Below, one piece after another: positions 50,584-59,482 of a stretch of 64,000 bases of DNA. The notes beneath the pieces are model-generated. The model was not told where the DNA came from. It was given only the letters and a program-made list of their open reading frames with translations, and did not search any database. How positions within the stretch are numbered: position 1 is the first letter of the stretch; every line of letters starts with the position of its first letter. Source of the DNA: Streptomyces finlayi (GTDB lineage: Bacteria; Actinomycetota; Actinomycetes; Streptomycetales; Streptomycetaceae); NCBI RefSeq assembly GCF_014216315.1, contig NZ_CP045702.1:5208001-5272000 (forward strand). Direction: 5' to 3'. The position numbers were made by a program, and so were the translations under genes.

Positions 50584-51096
50584 ATGTGGTCTGTACGCAG
50601 GCTGCGCCGGCCTGACCTCTTGGCCGAGCTGCGGCTCCCGCACGTCACCAATATCCGCGATCTCAGCGACGAGGTCTCACGCCGCACGGGACGGAATGTG
50701 GTCCTAGAGCCCCGTGAGCAGGCACCCTCTGTGTGCGGAGCATGCGCTGTCACGGAGAGTGCCTTCTACGTGTACTACGACCCGCGGACCAGCTGTCTGC
50801 ACCAGGACCACATCATCGCCCACGAGTTCAGCCACCTGCTGCTCGGCCATCACAAAAACCGCCCGGCGTCCGCGCTCTCCTCGACGATCTTCACCAGCGT
50901 CGGTTCGGCCACCGTGGAGATGATGTTGGGGCGCACGAAGTACGACGAGGACGAGGAGCGGGATACCGAGCTTCTCGCTTCGCTGCTCCAGCGCCGGATT
51001 ATCGACCGGTGGCTGCGCAGCGACGAGTCCTCCGGGGACGAAGTCCAGGACCGGGTTACGCACACGCTCCTGCGCCGACGGGAGGCCCGGCCGTGA
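50584..51096 (+). CDS. ImmA/IrrE-type metallopeptidase
   Basis: This 170-residue protein has the zinc peptidase motif IIAHEFSHLLLGHH at about 80-92 and a downstream acidic residue in DEEERDTELLAS. ImmA/IrrE proteins cleave a partner repressor to induce genes; the XRE protein 36 bases upstream is the likely substrate or partner. The stop overlaps the membrane-protein start (GTGA). Confidence 0.85.
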   Translation: MWSVRRLRRPDLLAELRLPHVTNIRDLSDEVSRRTGRNVVLEPREQAPSVCGACAVTESAFYVYYDPRTSCLHQDHIIAHEFSHLLLGHHKNRPASALSSTIFTSVGSATVEMMLGRTKYDEDEERDTELLASLLQRRIIDRWLRSDESSGDEVQDRVTHTLLRRREARP

Positions 51097-52301
51097 AGGA
51101 CTTGCTCCATCCGATCAGCCTTGTTGTCGCCACGCTCGGCTTCCTCTGCCTCCTGCGGGATGTGCCGGCCCGCCGCCGTGATCCCGCCTCCACCGCTTTG
51201 GCCGCTGTCTTCCTGCTGTCAGGGCTGTCGTTCCTGTTCTCCATCACACCGATGTGGAACTACCTCGACCGCGTGCTCGGCACCGTCAACCTTTCCGTAC
51301 CCCTCGCGCAGGGGTGCGTAGTCGCGCTCCTCGCCTGTCAGCAGGTGGTTCTCACGTACTGGGGGTCTTCGCCCGACGTCGCCCGCCGGCGCAGTCGCCG
51401 GTGGCTCGGGGCCGGCTTTGCCGTGATCGCCGGACTGTTGGTGCTGTTCGCTCTGCTGACGCCCAGCGCGCCGCGTCCGATCGACTTCACGCTGTACTAC
51501 GCGCACGACGGCTGGTACGCCGCGTACCTCACCCTGTACGTCACGGCCTACACCATCGGAGAACTGTTCCTCGCCCGCGCCTGCTGGCGCCTGGCCCGCC
51601 GCAGCACCCGCGGGTCCGTCCGCGTCGGCCTGCGCATCGTCGCCCTCGGCGCCACCGTCACCCTCGGATACAGCGCAGTCCGCATCGGCAACGTGATCGC
51701 CGGCGCCTTCGACACCTCCCTCGCCGACTGGGAAGGCTTCGCCTGGACCTGCGGCGATGTCGGCGCCATGCTCACGCTCATCGGCTGGCTCGTGCCCACC
51801 ATCAGCGACCAGGCCCAGAGCGTCCAGTACCGGATTAAGCAGTACCGCTGCTACTACGGCCTGCGTCCTCTCTGGCTGGCGTTCTACAGCGAAGCGCCCG
51901 AGATCGAGCTGCCGATTGACCGAGTCGACCGGGCCCAGCGGCGTCGCTTTCGCCGCATCTCGATCCGGCTCTACCGCCGAGCAGTCGAGATCCGGGACGG
52001 CCGGTTCGTGATCCGTCGGTATCTTGATGCTGCGGTCCGCGAGGCCAGCGAAGCCCATCACCGGGCCCGAGGGCTTCACGGTCAAGATCTTTCGGCCGCC
52101 GTCACGGCGGACCAGATCCTCGCCGGAATCGCTGCCCGGGCCGAAGGCACCCGCCCGGAGCCCGACCAGCTCACGGAGTTCGCTGACTCCGAACGCCAGA
52201 CCAGTCGGCCCATGGACGACATCGATGCTCTCCTCGATGTCGCTCGCCACCTGCCACGCCAGCCCGCACGAGCCCCCCACCTTGAGCGAGTCTCCGCATG
52301 A
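51093..52301 (+). CDS. MAB_1171c-like membrane protein
   Basis: This 402-residue protein has about seven N-terminal membrane helices (LVVATLGFLCLLRDV, FAVIAGLLVLFALLTP, VGLRIVALGATVTLGYSAV ...). A cytoplasmic C-terminal part of about 150 residues begins QYRIKQYRCYYGLRPLWLAF, a conserved element of the MAB_1171c family. Together with XRE and ImmA genes this is a recurrent Streptomyces triad of unknown role, possibly a stress or lysis sensor. Confidence 0.78.
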   Translation: MKDLLHPISLVVATLGFLCLLRDVPARRRDPASTALAAVFLLSGLSFLFSITPMWNYLDRVLGTVNLSVPLAQGCVVALLACQQVVLTYWGSSPDVARRRSRRWLGAGFAVIAGLLVLFALLTPSAPRPIDFTLYYAHDGWYAAYLTLYVTAYTIGELFLARACWRLARRSTRGSVRVGLRIVALGATVTLGYSAVRIGNVIAGAFDTSLADWEGFAWTCGDVGAMLTLIGWLVPTISDQAQSVQYRIKQYRCYYGLRPLWLAFYSEAPEIELPIDRVDRAQRRRFRRISIRLYRRAVEIRDGRFVIRRYLDAAVREASEAHHRARGLHGQDLSAAVTADQILAGIAARAEGTRPEPDQLTEFADSERQTSRPMDDIDALLDVARHLPRQPARAPHLERVSA

Positions 52302-53734
52302 CGAACGACCTCACCCGTCAGCCCGCTCACGTTCAGCTCCAGGCCCTGGACCGCGGCGAGATCTCGAGCCGCGAGCTACTTGACCTCCATCTCGATCGGA
52401 TCGACGCGAGCCACGTGAACGCTGTCGTCACCCGCGACGACGACGCGGCCCGGACCGCCGCGGGAGCAGCAGACGAACGCCGCGCCCGCAACGAGAGCAA
52501 CGGCACCCTCGACGGCCTTCCCCTCACGATCAAGGACAGCTTCGAGACGGCTGGCCTGCGCACCACCAGCGGTGCCGAAGACCTCGCGGATCACGTACCC
52601 GTACGCGACGCCGACGCGGTCGCCCGGCTCCGCCACCAAGGGGCCGTGATCATGGGCAAGACGAATACGCCGGCGTACTGCCAGGACCTGCACACCGACA
52701 ACAGCCTGTTCGGCCGCACGCTCAATCCTCACGATCCTGAGCGCACCGTCGGCGGCTCCTCCGGGGGGCCAGCCGCCGCAGTCGCCGACCACCTGACCCC
52801 CGCCGACCTCGGCAGCGACCTCGCAGGCTCACTGAGGCTTCCGGCGCACTACTGCGGCGTATACGGCCTGCGCCCCACGCACGGACTTGTCCCGGCTCGC
52901 GGCCACATACCCCGCCCGCCGGGATGGATCACCAGCAGCGACATGGTCACCCCCGGCCCCCTGGCACGCCACCCCCGAGACCTCGGCCTCCTCCTTGACG
53001 CGCTGACAACACCGTCGCCCGCCGAGAACAGCCCCTGGCTCGTGAAGCTGCCCACCCCCCGCCGCTCAGCCGGCCAGCTCCACGTGGCGGTGTGGGCCGA
53101 GGACGCAAGCTGCCCCGTCGACCCTGAAATCGCGGGCGCTCTCGCCGCCGTCGAGCAGGCTCTGGCCTCTGCGGGCTCGAACGTCTGCCGCACCGAGGGA
53201 CCGGTCGGCTTCGCCGCATCTCTCCGCCCATTCGAGCAGCTCCTCCACGGCACCTCAACGGCAGCCACCGACGATGGAGCTGCCGCGGCCGAACTCGCGG
53301 CGGCACGTGACCTGCACGAGGGTGACTTGAGCCCACGGGCAACCTTCCTTCGCCACCGAACGCAGACACACCGCGCCTGGCTCCGCGCCAACGAGGAGCG
53401 CCTCCGACTCCGGGAGACGTGGCATCGCTTCTTCGCCGACGCCGAGCGCGATGTCCTCGTCACCCCTGTCGCTCCCACTGCGGCGATCCTGGCCGGCAGT
53501 CGCACTCTCACGGTCGACGGAGTCGAGCGGAGCTTCTTCGACCAAACCGGCTGGGCCAACCTCACCAGCCACGTCGGTCTGCCCAGCCTGGTCATGCCTG
53601 TCGCGCGAAGCGCTGACGGCCTCCCGATCGGTGTACAGCTCGTGGGACCGAACTACTCGGATCGAACCTTGCTCGCCCTGGCGGAGTATCTGGCGTCGCT
53701 TCTCGGAGGGAGGGCCGCGGGAATCAGTCTTTGA
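52298..53734 (+). CDS. amidase-signature family enzyme
   Basis: This is a 478-residue hydrolase of the Ser-cisSer-Lys type. Lys is in LPLTIKDSFETAG (about 79), the cis-Ser in VGGSSGGPAAAVA (about 153) and the nucleophile Ser in LGSDLAGSLRLPAHYCGVYG (about 177). It hydrolyses an amide; the substrate is unknown. It is coupled to the MAB_1171c-like gene by ATGA and so belongs to the XRE/ImmA operon, which is an uncommon fourth member. Confidence 0.85.
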   Translation: MTNDLTRQPAHVQLQALDRGEISSRELLDLHLDRIDASHVNAVVTRDDDAARTAAGAADERRARNESNGTLDGLPLTIKDSFETAGLRTTSGAEDLADHVPVRDADAVARLRHQGAVIMGKTNTPAYCQDLHTDNSLFGRTLNPHDPERTVGGSSGGPAAAVADHLTPADLGSDLAGSLRLPAHYCGVYGLRPTHGLVPARGHIPRPPGWITSSDMVTPGPLARHPRDLGLLLDALTTPSPAENSPWLVKLPTPRRSAGQLHVAVWAEDASCPVDPEIAGALAAVEQALASAGSNVCRTEGPVGFAASLRPFEQLLHGTSTAATDDGAAAAELAAARDLHEGDLSPRATFLRHRTQTHRAWLRANEERLRLRETWHRFFADAERDVLVTPVAPTAAILAGSRTLTVDGVERSFFDQTGWANLTSHVGLPSLVMPVARSADGLPIGVQLVGPNYSDRTLLALAEYLASLLGGRAAGISL

Positions 53735-53861
53735 CACTGTTAGCCAGCGGCACGCCGATGGCAAATGAGAGATGGCAGTACGGGTTCAGGGGCCTCAGGC
53801 GAATGCCCGCCGGCGGCCCGGACTGTTTTCTTCCATTCGTCGCGGTCGGCGCGACGCTAGG

Positions 53862-54080
53862 CCGTGGTCGAGGACGATGGACTGGCCGGCCTGGAGGTGT
53901 TCCACGAGCTGCGCGCGCAGGGCGTCGATGGCGGGCGCTTCCCGCTCGAAGTAGGTGTGCTCGGGATAGTCGACGCCTCAGCGGCCGTGAAAGTGGTAGA
54001 CCTCGTCCACGCTAAGACGGATCAGTCCGTAGGTGGCCAGGGCCTGAGGCGTGAGTTGGGGATCAAGGAGACGGAGTGCA
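53862..54080 (-). pseudogene. remnant of a P-loop kinase / AAA-type gene
   Basis: The minus strand reads ALATYGLIRLSVDEVYHFHG, then a TGA at 53978-53980, then VDYPEHTYFEREAPAIDALR and GQSIVLDHGL. This matches the centre of a family of small P-loop (AAA/zeta-like) phosphotransferases with DxGLWxR-type endings. No Walker A part or C-terminus is left, so it is a decayed fragment. Confidence 0.6.
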
Positions 54081-54181
54081 GTCCCCTTGTAAGGGATCGC
54101 TGTTGACGCGTCGTTTCGGAGAGCGGCCTGGAGAAGCGGGCCGGTGGCAACACCGGAACCGCGCTTCAGGACGACTCAACC

Positions 54182-54222
54182 GCCCCGCAGGAGCAGTGGC
54201 GAAGGCCATGCTCCTGCGGGGC
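54182..54222 (-). terminator. terminator after proS
   Basis: GCCCCGCAGGAGCA at 54182-54195 and TGCTCCTGCGGGGC at 54209-54222 pair perfectly over 14 bases around a 13-base loop, 13 bases beyond the synthetase stop. Confidence 0.8.
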
Positions 54223-54234
54223 CATGTGGTGGTG

Positions 54235-55641
54235 CTAGTACGATCTGGCGAGGTAGGCGACCAGGTCCGCTTCGTCGTCGCTGTCGGGCACGGAGCCATC
54301 CGCCCTCGTCAGGCAACGCACGGACACCCCCACCTCGTTCGCCCTCGCCTCCCCGTCCGCGCCGACCTTGACCCAGGGCACCCGGGCGAACCCGTCCCCA
54401 GCCGCCTCGATGGCCGCTTCGAGCGTGGTGACATCGGCGGTCCGCTCCTTGGTGCGGCGGGTCGCCTCCTCCAAGAGCGCCGCCTGGTCGGCCTCGAGCG
54501 CTTCGAGCACCGCCGACACGGCTTCGGCCAGCGGCGTGGGCGTCTTGGTCCCGTCCACGCGCCGAACCAGCACCACGTTGCCAGCCTTCAGGTCACGCGG
54601 ACCGAGCTCGATACGCACGGGGTAGCCGCGGAGCTCTGCCTGCACCGCACGTCGGCCGAACGACACATCGACGCGGTCGTCGAAACCGACCCGGACTCCG
54701 GCGTCGCGCAGGGCGTCCCGTAGCTTCATCGCCTCGGCCATTACGCCGTCGCCGTCCTTGACGACGGTCACATAAGCCTGGACTGGAGCCAGTCTCGGCG
54801 GCACCCGCAGCCCGTTGTCGTCGCCGTGGCACATAATGAGGCCGCCGACCATCCGGGTGGACGTGCCCCAGGACGTGGTCCAGCAGTGCTCCTGGCGACC
54901 CTCGGAGGACAGGTAATCGATGTCGAACGCCTTGGCGAAGTTCTGGCCGAGCTCGTGCGATGTGCCCATCTGCAGGGCCTTGCCGTCGCGCATCATCGCT
55001 TCGCAGGTATAGGTGCGTGTCGCGCCGGCGAACCGCTCCCGGGCTGTCTTGAGTCCGACCTGGACCGGGATCGCGAGCACCTGCACCATGAAGTCCTCGT
55101 ACGCCTCGTGCAGGATCCGGCGGGCGTACGCGCGCGCGTCGGCCTCGGTGGCGTGGGCGGTATGACCCTCCTGCCAGAGGAATTCCGAGCTCCGCAGGAA
55201 CAGTCGGGTCCGCATCTCCCAGCGAAGCACGTTTGCCCACTGATTCAGCAGCAGTGGAAGGTCTCGGTAGGACTGGATCCACTTGGCCATGGACTCACCG
55301 ATGACCGTCTCGCTGGTTGGCCGGATCACGACCGGCTCGTCGAGCTGCTTGCCGCCGCCGACGGTCACCACTGCCAGTTCGGGCGCGAAGCCTTCCACGT
55401 GCTCGGCCTCACGGCGCAGGTACGACTCCGGGATCAACAGCGGGAAGGACGCGTTCTCGGCGCCGGCCGCCTTGATGCGAGCGTCCATCTCGGAGACCAT
55501 CCGCTCCCAGATCGCATACCCAACCGGCCGGATGACCTGCGTCCCTCGCACCGGACCCGGCTCGGCTAGCTCGGCTTTTGCCACGACGTCCTGGTACCAG
55601 CGGGGAAAGTCCTCTGCCTGAGGTGTAAGTACGCTCGCCAT
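54235..55641 (-). CDS. proS: archaeal/eukaryotic-type prolyl-tRNA synthetase
   Basis: This is a 468-residue class II synthetase. The motifs include VIRPTSE (about 105-111), motif 2 LRWEMRTRLFLRSSEFLWQE (about 139-158), an HTAHAT loop, and motif 3 CHGDDNGLRVPPRLAP. An anticodon-binding domain (about 285-385) and a zinc-like C-terminal domain end with the conserved ...RSY tyrosine, which is typical of type 3 ProRS. It lacks the long editing insertion of the bacterial type that serves as the housekeeping enzyme in streptomycetes. A second, divergent synthetase beside a biosynthetic cluster suggests resistance to an inhibitor of ProRS. Confidence 0.9.
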   Translation of the reverse strand: MASVLTPQAEDFPRWYQDVVAKAELAEPGPVRGTQVIRPVGYAIWERMVSEMDARIKAAGAENASFPLLIPESYLRREAEHVEGFAPELAVVTVGGGKQLDEPVVIRPTSETVIGESMAKWIQSYRDLPLLLNQWANVLRWEMRTRLFLRSSEFLWQEGHTAHATEADARAYARRILHEAYEDFMVQVLAIPVQVGLKTARERFAGATRTYTCEAMMRDGKALQMGTSHELGQNFAKAFDIDYLSSEGRQEHCWTTSWGTSTRMVGGLIMCHGDDNGLRVPPRLAPVQAYVTVVKDGDGVMAEAMKLRDALRDAGVRVGFDDRVDVSFGRRAVQAELRGYPVRIELGPRDLKAGNVVLVRRVDGTKTPTPLAEAVSAVLEALEADQAALLEEATRRTKERTADVTTLEAAIEAAGDGFARVPWVKVGADGEARANEVGVSVRCLTRADGSVPDSDDEADLVAYLARSY

Positions 55642-55649
55642 GAGGTGAG

Positions 55650-55655
55650 ATTGTA
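55650..55655 (-). promoter_or_regulatory. -10 element of leaderless proS promoter
   Basis: TACAAT (read on the minus strand) ends 8 bases before the ATG, and no ribosome-binding site is present. proS therefore has its own start of transcription, independent of the biosynthetic operon and of the IS 60 bases upstream. Confidence 0.6.
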
Positions 55656-55723
55656 GCCGATCGATGGTGGGGCACCCGCCGCGCTACGGCGAACGTGCTG
55701 GAGGCGACGCCTAAGAGGATGTC

Positions 55724-56134
55724 TCACGTGGCGAGCTTCGCGAGTCTCTTGTAGCAGGTGAGGGCTGCGGCGAGGCCGAGAAAGGCGAGGAAGTGGCTGC
55801 CTTTTCGTTCGTACCGGACGGTGAGGCGTCGGTATCCGAAGAGCCAGGAGATCGACCGCTCGATCTTCCAGCGGTGCCGGCCGAGCCGCTCGCCGGACTC
55901 GATACCGGGGCGGGCGATCCGTGCGATGAGGTTGCGGCCGCGGAGCCAGCGGAGGTGCTCGGCGGAGTAGTACGCCTTGTCCGCACGGACCTTCACCGGC
56001 TTCCTCCGACGTGGTCCGCGCCGGGACCGGACGGCGGGGATGCCGAGAATCAACGCCTTGAACGCCTGGCTGTCGTGCAGGTTGGCGCCGGACACCGCCA
56101 CGGCCAGCGGCAGGCCATGGGCCTCGGACAGCAC
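55724..56134 (-). CDS. IS427-type transposase, second reading frame
   Basis: This is the C-terminal DDE half, listed from the first start codon in the frame (136 residues); the frameshift product would include the upstream KGSKLHVLSEAHGLPLAVAV. Catalytic residues: D in VRADKAYYSAEH and E in HRWKIERSISWLFGYRRL. It is intact. Confidence 0.85.
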   Translation of the reverse strand: MLSEAHGLPLAVAVSGANLHDSQAFKALILGIPAVRSRRGPRRRKPVKVRADKAYYSAEHLRWLRGRNLIARIARPGIESGERLGRHRWKIERSISWLFGYRRLTVRYERKGSHFLAFLGLAAALTCYKRLAKLAT

Positions 56135-56181
56135 GTGGAGTTTGCTGCCCTTCTTGCCGCGATCGACCGGATTCGGCCCGG

Positions 56182-56541
56182 TCAGCGAGCCCCCCTTTTT
56201 GCCCGGACCGACGCGGCATCGACGATCGCGGCCGACCAGTCCAGCTCACCCCGGGCGCCGAGTTCGTCCAGCACCGCCCGGTGCAGCCTGCGCCACAACC
56301 CGGCCTCGGTCCACACGGTGAACCGGCGGTGCGCGGTGGCCGGTGAGACACCGAACGACTCCGGTAGATACCGCCACGCACACCCACTCGTCAGCACGTA
56401 CACCACGGCCGTGAACACCGCCCGCTCGTCCACCGGAGCCGTACCACCACCCTGCGGACGGGACGTGAACCTCGGTAACAACGGAGCGGTCAGCTCCCAC
56501 AGTTCGTCCGGCACCAGCCGACGCGACAGATCAGCACCCAC
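56182..56541 (-). CDS. IS427-type transposase, first reading frame
   Basis: This 119-residue N-terminal half has the DUF4096-like domain (LVPDELWELTAPLLPRFTSR, TAVVYVLTSGCAWRYLPESF) and the first catalytic Asp region (LDWSAAIVDAASVRAK). It should be joined to the second frame by ribosomal frameshifting near 56200 (AAAAAGGGGGGC-like slippery run on this strand). Confidence 0.85.
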   Translation of the reverse strand: MGADLSRRLVPDELWELTAPLLPRFTSRPQGGGTAPVDERAVFTAVVYVLTSGCAWRYLPESFGVSPATAHRRFTVWTEAGLWRRLHRAVLDELGARGELDWSAAIVDAASVRAKRGAR

Positions 56542-56592
56542 GATCCAACATCATGCCGCATCAGCGGAGCAGCCACGTGAGACATCCTCTAA

Positions 56593-57086
56593 AAATAAGG
56601 GGAGTCGGCGCACGTAGGATAGCGCGCGTATTTACTGGGCTGAATTGACGGCGATGGGCACTAAAGTCGGCATGACAATGGCGAGACTGGTCGGCAACCG
56701 CCTGGTGCGCTGCCCGAAAGCGCGCTCGGCACCCACAGCTCTGACTACAGAACGCTGCCCTCTCTCCCGAGGTGGCGTGCTGACCGCGCCGGCCGTGATG
56801 GCGATGCGGCCAGCTCCAATCCCTGGCATCACGTTCATAATTGAAAAAGTGCGGGGCGTCGATATATGGACATGTCGGTCTGATTCCCGAGGGAAGCGAT
56901 AACGGGAGGTCAAACCACTACGGCCGCAAGATGTTGTACTGGCAGAGATTGGTCCGGCTTGCCTTGCCTTTGCATCTTTCAGTGCGCATATCGGTTCCGA
57001 TAGAAATGAGCCCAGTGACCGTCGGGGGCGAATACGACTGCCCGGCATTCGGGTAGATGGCTTGAGGGCGGATCGCTTCCCTCGTT
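56593..57086. other. intergenic region right of the IS
   Basis: No supported gene. The stretch has a more AT-rich part near 56835-56900 (CATAATTGAAAAAGTG) and could be a decayed gene or an old regulatory region. No ribosome-binding site matches the open frames on either strand, and no clear terminator follows the esterase gene. Confidence 0.4.
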
Positions 57087-58259
57087 TCACATCCCCTCGA
57101 GCGCCGCGTAGCAGGTACGGATCAGCGCTTGTGCGCGGCGGTCCGGTACCTCGTACACGCTCTTCATCTTGTTGGGCAGGAACGCGAAGGAGAACTCGTA
57201 CTCCGGGTCGGCGAAGGCCAGTGCGCCGGTGGAGCCGATGTGCCCGAAGGCGGGGCGCCCGAAATCCGGCCACAGTGGACCGCCGGGAAGCATGAAGCCG
57301 CCGGCCCAGCGGGTGGGGAGGCGGAAGACCTCGTCCATTCCCGACGAGCGCTCCAACGCCGCCATCCGCACAGATCGCGGGCTGAGCAGCCGACCCTCGG
57401 GGATGTCCGATACGAGGGCGGCGAACATCTTTGCGACCGCGTGCGCGGTGCCGTAGGCGGCCGGGCGCTCCGTGCTGTGATATGCCGGGTTGTTCATGTC
57501 CTTGAAGGTCATGGCGGTTGAGCCGAATGTCGCCCGGTACAGCAGGGAGTCCTGATCGACGAAGCCCGCAACATACTCGCGCTGCTCTGCGGGCACCACC
57601 TCGGGCACCTGGTCGTCGGACGGGGGTAGCACTTCGGCGAGACGCCGTGTGTCATCCGAGCTCAGTGACATGTGCAGGTCGATGCCGAGAGGGTCGATGA
57701 CATGTGTACGGACAGCCGCGCTCGCTGGCGCCCCGGTGACCCGCCGGATGAGCTCACTGGTCAGGAAACCAAGCACGATGGCGTGGTATCCGTGAGCCTC
57801 CCCCGGCTTCCACAAGGGAGTCAGATTCTGGATCTTCCGGACGACGGGCCACCACTCAAGCTCGTCAGCCAGAGTGATCGGATCCGGAAACGCGGGGATT
57901 CCGGCCCGGTGCGACATCACGGTGGCCACCGTGATGTCGGCCTTCCCGTTGGCGCCGAACTCTCGCCAGTAGCTACTCACGGGCGCTTCGATGTCCACGT
58001 CACCCAGCTCTGCCAGCCGCCACAACGTGGTGGTCAGCACCGTCTTCGTGATCGATGTGAGCGGCAGCAGCGTGGTCGGAAGCCAGTCCAGTCGCCGGTC
58101 CACGTCGACATGCCCGCCCCATAGATCGGCGACGACTTCGCCGCGGTGGTAGGCACAGAAGCTGAAGCCCAAGTCCAGGCCGGCGGAGAGGTGCTCGCTC
58201 AGAACATCCCGAACCGCCGCGAATCCGGTGTGGACGGAGCCATGAACGCGCCCGGTCAT
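57087..58259 (-). CDS. serine hydrolase of the class C beta-lactamase / EstB family
   Basis: This is a 390-residue enzyme from the ATG at 58259, which overlaps the P450 stop (ATGA). The nucleophile motif S-x-x-K is in LPLTSITKTVL (Ser 69, Lys 72), and a tyrosine-type motif is in GEAHGYHAIVLGFL. There is no signal peptide, so it is probably a cytoplasmic esterase, amidase or transacylase and not a secreted beta-lactamase. In the cluster it might hydrolyse or transfer an acyl group on the product. Confidence 0.85.
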   Translation of the reverse strand: MTGRVHGSVHTGFAAVRDVLSEHLSAGLDLGFSFCAYHRGEVVADLWGGHVDVDRRLDWLPTTLLPLTSITKTVLTTTLWRLAELGDVDIEAPVSSYWREFGANGKADITVATVMSHRAGIPAFPDPITLADELEWWPVVRKIQNLTPLWKPGEAHGYHAIVLGFLTSELIRRVTGAPASAAVRTHVIDPLGIDLHMSLSSDDTRRLAEVLPPSDDQVPEVVPAEQREYVAGFVDQDSLLYRATFGSTAMTFKDMNNPAYHSTERPAAYGTAHAVAKMFAALVSDIPEGRLLSPRSVRMAALERSSGMDEVFRLPTRWAGGFMLPGGPLWPDFGRPAFGHIGSTGALAFADPEYEFSFAFLPNKMKSVYEVPDRRAQALIRTCYAALEGM

Positions 58260-59482
58260 GGCCGGTCCAGGGCTGGACGAAGCCGCACCGGGAGTGTCTT
58301 GAGACCGCGGAGAAGCAGTCCGGGCGACCACATCAGTGTCTCCTGGCCACCGACAGGCGCGAGGTCGGGGAAGCGGTTACTGAGGGCGGCGAACGCCACC
58401 TCCCCCTCCAGTCTCGCGAGACCCGCGCCCAGGCAGAAGTGGGGGCCCAGGCCGAACGCGAGGTGACCACCTCCCGCCCGGTCCACGATGACGTCGTTGG
58501 GCTGGTCGAACCGGCTGCCATCGCGGTTCGCGGCAGCCAAACTCAGGAAGACGGTGTCACCAGCCTTGATGGTCTGCGTCCCCACCTCTATGTCCTCGCG
58601 GGCGAACCTCGGTGTCGCCACCTCAATCGGGGAGCAGAACCGGAGCAGCTCCTCGACGATGCGAGGGGTGTCCTGCGGTGCGTCGCAGAGGCGTTGCCAT
58701 GCCCCGGGCGTCTCGTGCAGAGCCAACAGACCGGCCGAGAGCAGGCCGGCGGTGGTCTCATGGCCCGCGACCAGCAAGATGAACCCCATCGCGGCCAGCT
58801 CCCGGTCCGTCATTTCGCCCCGGTCGCGAGCCTGGACGAGCCGGCAGAACAGGGAGTCGTCCGGGGCGGCCCGCCGCTCGTCCGCCAGGGCGAGCAGGTA
58901 GTCGGACAGCTCCCGCGCCGCGCCCGGGATGAGCGCCTGCTCCGTCTCGTCCGCGGACATGAGGAGCTCGGCCCAGCGACGGAACCGCTGCCGGTCCGCT
59001 ACGGGGACCCCCAGCAGTTCGCAAATGACGATCAGGGGCACGAGCGCGGCGAACTCGGTGGCGAAGTCGACCGTCGTGTCCGGGTCCAGGCGATCGAGCG
59101 CCTCGGACACGACGGCCTCCACCATGGGCCGCAGCGTGGCCAGCCGACGCGGCCGGAAGTCGGGCGCGACAAGGGCACGCAGCCGGGTGTGCTCCGGCGC
59201 GTCCACCGTCAGCAGGTGCTCCAGGACCGGTCTTGACGTCTCGCCATCCCGGTTGATGTGCACGGAATGCCAGCTCGGCCCGGCGAACCGGGAGTTCTTC
59301 GAGAGACGATTATCATTGATGAGCGCCCGGATGTGCGTGTAGTCGACCAGCAACCAGCACACAACCCCGGTGGGGAGCCGCACCTGGGCAAGCGACCCGG
59401 AGGCCCGGAGCTCGTCGTAGAACGGGAACGGATCGGCCTTGAAGTCGTTGTCGAATATCGGCAGCTCGCGAATCGTGGTCAT
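58256..59482 (-). CDS. cytochrome P450
   Basis: This is a 408-residue bacterial P450. The oxygen-binding helix is FILLVAGHETTAGLL (about 240). The ExxR motif is in IVEELLRFCSPIEV. The PRF loop is ATPRFAREDIE. The heme loop is FGLGPHFCLGAGLARLEGEV with the axial Cys at about 352. The residues match soluble CYP105/107-type enzymes that oxidise natural products. No ferredoxin gene is adjacent. Overlap of 4 bases with the upstream oxygenase implies co-translation. Confidence 0.92.
   Translation of the reverse strand: MTTIRELPIFDNDFKADPFPFYDELRASGSLAQVRLPTGVVCWLLVDYTHIRALINDNRLSKNSRFAGPSWHSVHINRDGETSRPVLEHLLTVDAPEHTRLRALVAPDFRPRRLATLRPMVEAVVSEALDRLDPDTTVDFATEFAALVPLIVICELLGVPVADRQRFRRWAELLMSADETEQALIPGAARELSDYLLALADERRAAPDDSLFCRLVQARDRGEMTDRELAAMGFILLVAGHETTAGLLSAGLLALHETPGAWQRLCDAPQDTPRIVEELLRFCSPIEVATPRFAREDIEVGTQTIKAGDTVFLSLAAANRDGSRFDQPNDVIVDRAGGGHLAFGLGPHFCLGAGLARLEGEVAFAALSNRFPDLAPVGGQETLMWSPGLLLRGLKTLPVRLRPALDRP

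Larger units (their letters stand above)
55715..56589. mobile_element. IS5-family (IS427-type) insertion sequence
   Basis: The terminal repeats GAGGATGTCTCACGTGGC are perfect over 18 bases at both ends, and the flanking TAA at 55712-55714 and 56590-56592 is the short target duplication. The 875-base length and the two overlapping reading frames are standard for IS427-type elements. It sits between proS and the esterase gene, and so divides the cluster from its probable resistance gene. Confidence 0.9.

Noticed and set aside
56632..57273. Open frames right of the IS427-type element
   Set aside because: Overlap with the esterase 3' end in part, no ribosome-binding site, and no recognisable motif on either strand.
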